This document shows positions 56,410 to 64,000 of a DNA stretch of 64,000 nt, piece by piece (position 1 is the first letter of the stretch; each line of letters begins with the position of its first letter). This DNA comes from Liopterus haemorrhoidalis (Eukaryota > Arthropoda > Insecta > Coleoptera > Dytiscidae), in the NCBI GenBank assembly GCA_963971575.1, contig OZ020624.1:9572625-9636624 (forward strand), in the 5' to 3' direction. The notes beneath the pieces were generated by a model. That model was given only the letters and a program-made list of their open reading frames with translations, was not told the DNA's origin and made no database searches. The translations under genes and the position numbers were made by a program.

Positions 56410-56718
56410 TGTTGCGTGATTTTTATTGAATAATATTTTTTGACACTGACATAAAATTCCAATTGTTTATTTTGAAAATACACATTTGAAAGATTTATTT
56501 GTTACAAACATCAATGAATGTGATATTACATAACTGTTTGGTTTGATTTTGACTAGTGGACTGTATTTTGACTAATTTGTGTATGGGGACGTATTAGTAT
56601 AGTCGCTACCATAACACATTCACAATAAACACTTTTTTTCACTTTTTTTTAATTATGATTTTTTTGTAACACTGTTTTACTCTCCGTTGCTACGGAATCA
56701 TTTTATAGTTTCTAAACA
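56410..56718 (-). repeat. Pao 3' LTR
   Basis: On the minus strand starts TGTTTAGAAACTATAAAATG and ends CACGCAACA. Contains an early TATAAAA and several AATAAA signals in its last 110 bases (the last shortly before the end). No difference from the 5' LTR was found when compared base by base. Confidence 0.97.
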
Positions 56719-58427
56719 TTCCGCCCCCTTTGAAGAGTCACCTTCAAAATTGTCTTTAATAGGTAATAAACACAGTTTTGTAATTGGTCTTTTATAAACG
56801 CCACTGATTGTCTTAACACTTACTACCCGCACTAACTGATCTGCTCCAGGATGAACAGCTATGATTCTGCCTAGCGACCATACTGATGGTGGTAGATTAT
56901 CCTCTCGTAAAAGAACAATTGCTCCGACTGGAAAGTTTCGACTAATCTTTGACCATTTAGATCGTTGTTGCATCGTATTGAGATAGTCTCGTGACCACAA
57001 TTTCCAGAAGGATTGTAGTTGTTTTTGCATTATTTGATATAAGGACAAACGATTTTCTTTGGTGTCAAGTAGTTGTGGCTCAGGTATATTTGCAGGTGAC
57101 GATCCCAAAAGAAAATGTGCTGGTGTGAGGTATGAATAATCTGAAGGATCGTCTGACATAGGACATAAGGGTCTTGAATTAACACAAGATTCAATTTGAG
57201 TTATTACTGTGTAGAATTGTTCAAATGTATACCGTGTGTTACCTATTACCCGTCGTAAATGATGCTTTACAGCTTTTATTCCTGCTTCCCAGATTCCTCC
57301 AAAATGTGGTGCATTTGGTGGTATGAATCTCCAATTTATTTCTTGATTGGCTGCATGATTTATGACATCATTTTGAAATGGTTCGGTTTTGAATAATTGG
57401 TATAAATCATGTAATTGATGCTTTGCTCCTTTAAAATTTGTTGCATTGTCACTATAAATAGTATGACATTTACCTCTTCTTGCAATAAATCTTCTCAACG
57501 CATTCATGAATGCCTCTGTACTCAAGTCACATACAACTTCTAAATGAATTGCTCTGGTTGATAAACAAATGAATAACGCTAAATACGTTTTAATTGAAGG
57601 TGAGTTTTTCCTCGACGATTGCTTCATCAAAAAAGGACCTCCATAATCCAATCCTGTATTCGTAAATGGTTTTGTCATCTCTCCTCTATATGCTGGTAGA
57701 TGTCCCATTAATTGTTTACTCTGTTGAGTCTTTAATCTATAGCAAGTAATACACTCATGTATTAGTTTTCTTATAGTACTTCGTGCACGAATTGGCCAAT
57801 AATTTTCTCGGAGTGATCCCAAGACTGCTTGTGTTCCTGCATGAAATAATTTCAAATGTTCATGCTGTATGATCAGATTTGTTAAGTTGTGATTTGATGG
57901 CAGTATAATTGGATGCTTTTTGTTAAAATTTATATTTAAATTTTCTAATCTTCCTCCTACTCTTAGGAGAACATCTGAATCCAAAAATGGTGTGAGTTTC
58001 TGTAAACAACCATTATCAATTTGCTGATTTTTAGTCAGGAGTTCAATTTCCTTGTGAAAATACTCTCTTTGGGCCAGTTTTAGTAATATTACCAAGGCAT
58101 GGTTTATCTCGTCTACAGTTAAATTTTTGTCTCGTTTTAGACCTTTATTTCTTATGTTATTTATGAATCTAAGACAGTACGCAAATATTCGTTTTAATTT
58201 GATTAAGGATGAATATTTTTCGAAAATATTCAAGTTCTGTATTGTGACGTTCACTGCTAAAGTGATTTTTTCTTCTAGATCTTTCTTATTGATATTGCAA
58301 ATATTGTTTTGAGGCCAATTTGATTGTGGGCCATTTAACCAATAAGGACCGTGCCACCATAATTCTGATACTTGTAATTCGTCTGCATTTAATCCTCGTG
58401 ACAAGGGATCTGCTGGATTATCATTAC
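56698..58427 (-). CDS. Pao integrase domain (pol 3' part)
   Basis: Integrase joins the cDNA into host DNA. The methionine-initiated frame (58404-56698) has 568 codons; the true in-frame start is open upstream to NDNPADP, which belongs to the RNase H-integrase linker. Visible parts: zinc-binding HHCC (H183, H188, C218, C221), the integrase core with D253 (GLDYGG), D319 (YSDNATNFKG) and E373 (GGIWEAGIK), and a C-terminal domain with VLLREDNLPPSVWSLGRI typical of BEL/Pao (DUF5641-like). The stop codon lies 21 bases inside the LTR, so the last codons cross the polypurine tract. It is separated from the upstream part by a frame change and cannot be made as one polyprotein from this copy. Confidence 0.93.
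56719..56731 (-). promoter_or_regulatory. Polypurine tract
   Basis: On the minus strand AAAGGGGGCGGAA sits directly before the LTR start TGTTTAG. Primes plus-strand DNA synthesis in LTR elements. It lies inside the integrase reading frame. Confidence 0.9.
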
Positions 58428-58430
58428 ATT
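58405..58430 (-). other. Frame break between RNase H and integrase
   Basis: After QELTM the upstream frame meets TAA-TGA-TAA, while NDNPADPLSRG of the linker starts one frame over. Related Pao proteins have roughly 10-15 more residues between these motifs, so a small deletion that is not a multiple of three is likely. Confidence 0.8.
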
Positions 58431-61400
58431 GTTAATTCTTGAATTTCACTAACTCTGTTTCCCACAAAAATCTTCCATCTAGTTGCATCTGATGATATCC
58501 AATGTAATACTATCGTGGAGTCTGTCCATAAATAGATGGCTGAAATGTCTAAATTTAGGGCTTCAATTACCTTTTGCTGTAAGCGAGATAATATCAATGC
58601 TCCACAAAGTTCTAATCGTGGCAATGTGATTGGTTTAATAGGTGCAACTCTGGATTTCGCACATATTAATTGAATAGTACAATTTTTGTATTCATCAATG
58701 CATTTTAAATACATACACGCTCCATAGGCTATCTGAGACGCGTCAGAGAATCCATGGATTTCATATCGTAGGTTGGTTGAATTTAAGTTAGTAATTCGTC
58801 GATCGATTTCAAACTTTTTCAACCCTTGTAATTGTGATTTAAATTGATGCCATTCGCTAACAATTTCAGAATTTAATTTGCTATCCCAATCTATTTGTTC
58901 TTTCCATAACCTTTGGATAAATAATTTTGCCTTCACTACCACTGGACCTAAAATACCAAGTGGATCATAAATGCTCGCAATTTCTGACAAAATTGTTCTT
59001 TTTGTAATTTGTGATGTATTATCTTCTCTTATGTTAAACATAAATCTCAGTTTATCTTCAACTGGAAGCCATAATAATCCTAGGGTCTTCACTGCCTCTT
59101 TATCCTTGAATATTGCTGATTGTGTTTCACGTTTCTCAGTCTCAATCATTTCTAGAACTTCAGAACTATTTGAACACCATTTGTGTAGATTGAATTTTCC
59201 TCTCGCTAGTAATTCTGTGAGCTCTTGCTGTAATTTTAAAATAGTGGTTAAGTCATTGCTGCCAGTCAGCACGTCATCAACATAGAAATCGTTTTCTAAG
59301 ACTGATTTTGCCAATGGAAAATCACATCCTTCATCTTTTGCTAATTGTTTTAATGTTTTTGTGGCTAAGTATGGAGCACTTGCCGTCCCATATGTTACCG
59401 TGAGTAATTTATAGGTTTGTATTTCGTTTGTATCTTCTTTGTACCATAAGATGCGTTGTAAATCTGTGTGTTGTGATGCGATCTTGATTTGCCTATACAT
59501 CTTCTCTAGATCAGATGTAAGAACATATCTATATAGTCTGAATCGAAGCGCGATTGATACAATATCTTGGTGTACTGTAGGTCCAACCCTTAACACGTCG
59601 TTCAAAGAAATGTTTTTAGTTGTCTTCATTGAAGCATCAAAGACCACTCTTAATTTCGTAGTAGAACTCGACTCTTTGAATATGGCATGATGGGGTATGT
59701 AATAGTTAGGTTTTCTATTGTCTAACTCACCTGAAATTACCTCCATGTGGTGTAACCTTAAGTATTCGTTCATAAATTCTCGGTACCTTTTGTTCAATTC
59801 TTGATTATTTTGTAATTTTCTGTGCAAAGACATAAATCTTTGGCACGCTAAGTGATACGAATTTCCTAATTCACTGGCATCGGCTTTTAGAGGTAGTTGT
59901 ACTACATATCTTCCATCTTGTTCTCGATGTGTAGATTCTTGATACAATTTCTCACACTCTTTTTGTTCCTTGGTCATAATTGATTTGGTGTGTATTTCTT
60001 CAATCTGCCAGAAGGTTTCAAGATTTTTATTCAAGTCTGACTTGAATCCAACAAAGAGTGATGTTTGCTTTTTGATACACCGCTGCTGCAAAGAACCTTT
60101 CTTTTGAGGCATCTTTTGATTTATTTGGCCTGAGAGAATCCAACCGAACTGTGTATTCCTCATGATAGGTAGATTGTTTCCTACTGACCATTGCTCATTC
60201 TTCAGTATTTCAAAATATATTTCCGCTCCTATAAGTAAATCGACTGGGTTTGGAACATTGAAAGTTGGGTCTGCTAAATTAAAATCCCTTGGGATATTCC
60301 AAAACTCATATGAAACGAACTTATAAGGAAGAATACATGTAATTTCTGGAACAATTAAACATTCTAATTTTGCTTCATAATTATTTTGTCGTGAACTAAT
60401 AGACACTCGTGTAGATCTATTTATCTCAGATTGTATATTGTGTATACCTGATAAATACACCTGTGTTGATGAAGATTTTAAATTTAATTTATCAGTTAAG
60501 TTGTGTGTAATGAAATTGCATTGTGAGCCGCTGTCTAATAAGGCTCGCGCATTGTGCCAGTTTCCTTGATTATCCTGAATTTTTAACAAAACAGTTGCCA
60601 ACAATACTTGTTTTGGTTCAGCTGCATTGTAACAGGAAATTTGAAGTTTGTTTTCTTCATTTGGTACCTGTGTGTCTGTGTTTTCTGCTTCAACTTTATT
60701 GATGTGTAACAGTGTATTGTGTGGTTTTTCACATTTGGTACATTTTCTGGAAGTGCAATCTTTAGCACTGTGATTTGGCCTTAAACAATTGTAACAGTAC
60801 TTATTTGTTTTAATGGTTTGAATTCTGTCTTCTGTGCTTAATTGCAAAAACTCTTTGCAATGATATAGATAATGAGGTTCACTGCAAAGTTTACATGCTG
60901 GTGCCTTATACTTTTTAGTAAAATTACCATTAGTATTGGTTTTCATACATGAATTAGTACTATAACCTGTCTTAACCTTGTTTTGTTTAAATTTATTTTC
61001 TTGTCTTTCATACTGATGACTTTGTTCTAATGATGAACAACGATGTTCTAAGAATTTGAAGAATTCATCAAGTCTTGCTAATGTTTTAGCCGGTTTGTGT
61101 AGACCCCAGGCTCTTCTGGTGCCTGCGTCTATTTTTTGAAGTATCATGTGTACTATTAAAGGATCCCAATTGTCAATATTAACTTTGAATGCCTTTAATG
61201 AACCTAAATGTTGTTTGATGTCTGATATTACAAACCTCATTACACGAAAATTGTCTTTTAACACTACTGGAATGTCAAATAATGCTTTGATATGCGAATT
61301 TACGATGTAGGTTTCATTGTTGTACCTATCCTTTAAAAGTTCTAATGCTACTTCGTAATTTTCATTCGATGACGAAACACCTGCTATAATTTTAAGTGCT

Positions 61401-61909
61401 TCTCCTTTCAGTGAAGTTCGCAAATAAAATAATTTTTCTACATTAGAAATTGAGTCGTTTTCATGTATAACCTTGATAAAAAGGTCGTAAAAACCTCGCC
61501 ATTCTTCATATTTCCCGTCAAATATAGGAATTTGAATTTCTGGTATGGTTATTTTGCTCTTTGTCAGTTCTGAACTGCTCGCATTAACACTTGTATTCGT
61601 GATATTTGAGTTGGCAATCAATTGTTTGTTGCATTCATTTTGGAACTTCATAATTCTTGCTTTTATTTTCATATGCTGATTATCTATTTTGAGACGTTCC
61701 TCTTCATGGTTTCCATCAGGATCCGTTTCTTCAATTCCATTTTGAATCTCTTCATATTTCTTGTACAAATCTTCTAACTTGTCAAGTCTAACTGTCAGAT
61801 TTTCGATACCTTCATCCTCACTGTATTTTTTAAATACGTAATTCTCTATCTCTGTAATTCGAGCTTTAATTAATCTTCTGGACTTTAAGTTCGATGAATT
61901 TGTAGCCAT
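58424..61909 (-). CDS. Pao Gag-protease-reverse transcriptase-RNase H
   Basis: 1,161 codons from ATG at 61909. Residues 1-330: Gag, with an N-terminal coiled-coil-like part and PIFDGKYEEWRGFYDLF, the typical Pao capsid motif. Residues 339-402: three zinc knuckles, CKLC-x3-H-x4-C, CYNC-x4-H-x4-C and a C-x2-C-x3-H-x4-H variant. Residues 456-470: aspartic protease, ALLDSGSQCNFIT (catalytic D459). Residues 690-950: reverse transcriptase with VVFDAS (D758) and the YVDD box (876-879). Residues 1050-1160: RNase H with GFSDAS (D1056), LELCG (E1100) and LWTDST (D1130). All main catalytic residues are present. The start is the first ATG after the leader and fits other Pao Gag N-termini. It stops before the integrase because of a frame break. 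Confidence 0.96.
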   Translation of the reverse strand: MATNSSNLKSRRLIKARITEIENYVFKKYSEDEGIENLTVRLDKLEDLYKKYEEIQNGIEETDPDGNHEEERLKIDNQHMKIKARIMKFQNECNKQLIANSNITNTSVNASSSELTKSKITIPEIQIPIFDGKYEEWRGFYDLFIKVIHENDSISNVEKLFYLRTSLKGEALKIIAGVSSSNENYEVALELLKDRYNNETYIVNSHIKALFDIPVVLKDNFRVMRFVISDIKQHLGSLKAFKVNIDNWDPLIVHMILQKIDAGTRRAWGLHKPAKTLARLDEFFKFLEHRCSSLEQSHQYERQENKFKQNKVKTGYSTNSCMKTNTNGNFTKKYKAPACKLCSEPHYLYHCKEFLQLSTEDRIQTIKTNKYCYNCLRPNHSAKDCTSRKCTKCEKPHNTLLHINKVEAENTDTQVPNEENKLQISCYNAAEPKQVLLATVLLKIQDNQGNWHNARALLDSGSQCNFITHNLTDKLNLKSSSTQVYLSGIHNIQSEINRSTRVSISSRQNNYEAKLECLIVPEITCILPYKFVSYEFWNIPRDFNLADPTFNVPNPVDLLIGAEIYFEILKNEQWSVGNNLPIMRNTQFGWILSGQINQKMPQKKGSLQQRCIKKQTSLFVGFKSDLNKNLETFWQIEEIHTKSIMTKEQKECEKLYQESTHREQDGRYVVQLPLKADASELGNSYHLACQRFMSLHRKLQNNQELNKRYREFMNEYLRLHHMEVISGELDNRKPNYYIPHHAIFKESSSTTKLRVVFDASMKTTKNISLNDVLRVGPTVHQDIVSIALRFRLYRYVLTSDLEKMYRQIKIASQHTDLQRILWYKEDTNEIQTYKLLTVTYGTASAPYLATKTLKQLAKDEGCDFPLAKSVLENDFYVDDVLTGSNDLTTILKLQQELTELLARGKFNLHKWCSNSSEVLEMIETEKRETQSAIFKDKEAVKTLGLLWLPVEDKLRFMFNIREDNTSQITKRTILSEIASIYDPLGILGPVVVKAKLFIQRLWKEQIDWDSKLNSEIVSEWHQFKSQLQGLKKFEIDRRITNLNSTNLRYEIHGFSDASQIAYGACMYLKCIDEYKNCTIQLICAKSRVAPIKPITLPRLELCGALILSRLQQKVIEALNLDISAIYLWTDSTIVLHWISSDATRWKIFVGNRVSEIQELTM

Positions 61910-61959
61910 ATTTATTGTTTTGAATAGAAAAGATCAAAAAATGTATTGGGAATCGTTAT

Positions 61960-62007
61960 CTGTCAACTGTCACCTGTCACCTGTCAACTGTCAACTACTT
62001 GTCACCT
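61960..62007 (-). repeat. CTGTCAMCTGTCA tandem motif in the leader
   Basis: Six to seven 7-9-bp units (CTGTCAACTGTCACCTGTCA...) just upstream of the Gag start codon. Confidence 0.8.
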
Positions 62008-62262
62008 ACCTTGATTCTGATGTGCCGCTCTATATAAATTACAAATTGACAAATTTACATATGTGCCGACTCTCTTGAATTGTGTTTCAAACTACTGGTC
62101 CTGCTTGGAGACTATCTCACGCTGCTTGTCGCTAGCCTCTTCAAACTTCAATGTTGGGTTAACTTGGAAATGCTGCGTTTTGAATGCGCTTTTCGCAGTA
62201 TTTGCTTCAAGTCTTCGCTTGTTGTCAATGTTTTACCAATTCACCTGGTCCAATCCACAAAT

Positions 62263-62278
62263 ACGGCTCGATGTGACC
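62263..62278 (-). promoter_or_regulatory. Primer binding site
   Basis: On the minus strand TGGTCACATCGAGCCG begins 7 bases after the 5' LTR end. TGG pairs with the CCA of a tRNA 3' end; TCGAGCCG resembles the site expected for tRNA-Tyr with a small difference. The tRNA identity is an inference. Confidence 0.65.
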
Positions 62279-62285
62279 AAAAATA

Positions 62286-62594
62286 TGTTGCGTGATTTTT
62301 ATTGAATAATATTTTTTGACACTGACATAAAATTCCAATTGTTTATTTTGAAAATACACATTTGAAAGATTTATTTGTTACAAACATCAATGAATGTGAT
62401 ATTACATAACTGTTTGGTTTGATTTTGACTAGTGGACTGTATTTTGACTAATTTGTGTATGGGGACGTATTAGTATAGTCGCTACCATAACACATTCACA
62501 ATAAACACTTTTTTTCACTTTTTTTTAATTATGATTTTTTTGTAACACTGTTTTACTCTCCGTTGCTACGGAATCATTTTATAGTTTCTAAACA
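62286..62594 (-). repeat. Pao 5' LTR
   Basis: Same 309 bases as 56410-56718; would drive transcription of the element toward lower coordinates. Early TATAAAA (about 62575-62581 region) and AATAAA near its end. Confidence 0.97.
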
Positions 62595-63000
62595 CCATCT
62601 ACAATTTTTTTGTAGTTTGGGATGTACGTACTTTTGGCATTTTCTTACTTCTTAGGCAGTTGCATAAACATGAATCCAAATTTTCTCGGTTAAATTGTTG
62701 CGATATTTTGATTTGAATATTTTCAATTGCGAAAATGCTGATTGGCATAAATAAGTTGATCGAAAACATGAGTGTAATATTTTTTAACATATTGCTTTTT
62801 TTTATATAAATATTTTTTTGCTGGCGATCGACTTTAAATCATTACGCGATTGACCTTATGAACACCACTGGTATAACGCAATCAATTTAGCGTTCTGAAC
62901 GGTTACTCGCGTTACCATATGACAAACTTATAGTGACAATCAACCGTGAACAACTCATAGTCTATAGTTGACTAATTTAAGAGTTCTGAACGCAGCTTTA

Positions 63001-63645
63001 GACTTTTTACCACTACTGTAAATTTTATTAAAAAATGACAGAACTTAAATATAGTTTTTAAGAAAATGTACGATTTAGGAATTAGTGCGATTTTGAAACT
63101 TTACTCATTTTTGTAGTGGATTATTGTTGTTTTGAATGAATGACCTCCGGAGTGCACGACCCCAGAGAGCGGTGCACAGCGCACAGAGAGACAGGCACGT
63201 CCGCCGAATGTGTCATGTTACGGGCCGCCTCTATTTCCATACAATGACCACACCAGAATATATATCAGAGAATTTTGGGAGCACTCGCTTCTCGTCCACA
63301 TCCACCGTACATCCATACAGTATGGCATTCAGGGAGATTTATAAAGTGAACAACACATTGGAATGTCTTCCATTATTTACGATATATTCGAAAAAATATG
63401 ATGTAATCAGTACTTCATCTCGCGATCAGTTCTTGCAATAAGAATAGTAATAAAGCCTCAACAATGTTGCTAAAAGTTTCTCAGAATAAAATGGAAAGAA
63501 TCAACTTAAATATAACGCGGAAAGCCTCGCGGAGAATAAGAAGTACGTCTGACGTAAATGTTAAATGTTAGACAGATGTCAGATAACTTTCCAGGTTAGG
63601 AATCTTTTTACGATTTGGTTATTAAGGTTTGGAGATTATCTTGTG
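63001..63645. other. No clear gene
   Basis: 63136-63441 (+) is open for 101 codons with GC-rich start (NDLRSARPQRAVHSAQRDRH) but has no known motif; possibly part of an unrecognised repeat. Confidence 0.3.
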
Positions 63646-63652
63646 TGTCGAA

Positions 63653-63978
63653 TTGAGTGACCAGACGTACTATTTTTAAGAGTATTATACTCTTTTTTGA
63701 GTAATATTTTCTATACTCTTACTTTTTATAAAAAAAAAACCTGAATATACTCTTTTTTGATGGTCACTTGTTTTTATTACTTCTAGTTTAGAAGTGAGGA
63801 CTTTTTTTTTTTTCGCTCATCACTTCGATTTTGGGAGTGAAGACCATTTTTTTTTTTTGCTCTTCACTAGTATTTTTGAATGAGGACCTATGTTTTTTGC
63901 TCATTTGAATTTGAATTTTTGGAGTGTAACCTTTTTTTTAGTATATTCTTTTTCTGTGAAAAAAATCTGGTCAGCCTA
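63653..63978. mobile_element. Non-autonomous hAT element, 326 bp
   Basis: Left TGAGTGACCAGACG and right CTGGTCAGCCTA share the inverted core TGACCAGA. Flanks GTGTCGAA (63645-63652) and GTGTCGAT (63979-63986) match at 7 of 8 positions, fitting a hAT duplication. The interior holds three or four copies of a ~45-bp T-rich unit (GTGAGGACTTTTTTTT... GCTCATCACTT). Confidence 0.75.
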
Positions 63979-64000
63979 GTGTCGATAGGGTGAAAAATAT

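Larger units (their letters stand above)
56410..62594 (-). mobile_element. BEL/Pao LTR retrotransposon, 6,185 bp
   Basis: Complete minus-strand element: two 309-bp LTRs, 5-bp target duplication CCATC (56405-56409 and 62595-62599), PBS, a gag-pol region in two frames and a polypurine tract. The LTRs read as identical, implying recent insertion. Inserted in a hAT element. Confidence 0.97.
56170..62870. mobile_element. hAT element interrupted by a Pao retrotransposon
   Basis: Starts CAGTGGCGCTCACT and ends GAACACCACTG. The exact 8-bp duplication GTATAACG lies at 56162-56169 and 62871-62878. Without the Pao element it is about 510 bp and non-coding. Confidence 0.93.
55985..62998. mobile_element. 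MITE family AAGCTGCG, copy 3, split by insertion
   Basis: 55985-56169 matches 53060-53240 of copy 2, and 62879-62998 matches its right end, finishing GAGTTCTGAACGCAGCTT with TA following. The two halves join across the hAT at 56170-62870 once one GTATAACG is removed. The left half of the MITE is missing. Confidence 0.85.

Noticed and set aside
58971..59690. Plus-strand frames opposite the Pao polymerase
   Set aside because: Shadows of the strongly supported minus-strand gene.
63136..63441. 101-codon plus-strand frame as host exon
   Set aside because: No recognisable domain, no splice context, and repeats on both sides.

Overview
This window looks like AT-rich, gene-poor nuclear DNA from an insect. 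I base that on the mix of transposable elements: mauritiana-type mariner, Tc1/mariner, many hAT, PIF/Harbinger and piggyBac-like elements, CR1/jockey-like and RTE-like LINEs, and one BEL/Pao LTR retrotransposon. Which insect cannot be told from the sequence; a large, repeat-rich genome fits best. I found no convincing host protein gene, no rRNA and no functional tRNA. Nearly every long reading frame belongs to a transposable element or is chance.

Layout. 1-7 kb: two broken mariner-type transposases joined tail to tail, a small TIR element, a ~1 kb dispersed repeat interrupted by a hAT with a perfect 8-bp target duplication, a second such hAT, a hAT with the C-terminus of a BED-type transposase, and a fossil mariner. 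8-25 kb: LINE 3' ends, two copies of a 1.1-kb Harbinger-like element (9.98 and 18.39 kb), a Harbinger-type nuclease fragment, a TIR element with a Myb/SANT-like remnant whose empty site is seen at 23.3 kb, inverted tRNA-like ends around a MITE, and a 14-bp minisatellite. 25-32 kb: a 758-bp TIR element, a candidate solo LTR, a 21-bp tandem array with a strong hairpin, and two broken LINEs, one with a 22-bp target duplication.

33-45 kb: two more copies of the 1-kb repeat, back-to-back perfect palindromes at 34.74 kb, a MITE, a hAT carrying a jockey-like reverse transcriptase, and piggyBac-like and hAT-like elements. 46-55 kb: LINE and mariner remnants, a deleted Tc1/mariner element, and a 2.8-kb stretch bounded by 36-bp inverted repeats.

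55.9-63.0 kb holds the clearest structure: a 6,185-bp BEL/Pao retrotransposon (minus strand, 309-bp LTRs that read as identical, 5-bp duplication CCATC) inside a hAT (duplication GTATAACG), itself inside a MITE. Its pol frame is broken between RNase H and integrase.

Nothing here is a multi-gene pathway. The working units are transposons and their parasites. The least explained signals are the serial palindromes, a T-rich ~45-bp array shared by otherwise different hAT elements, and the tRNA-like segment inside the 1-kb TIR repeat. All family calls come from motif recognition; no database search was run.
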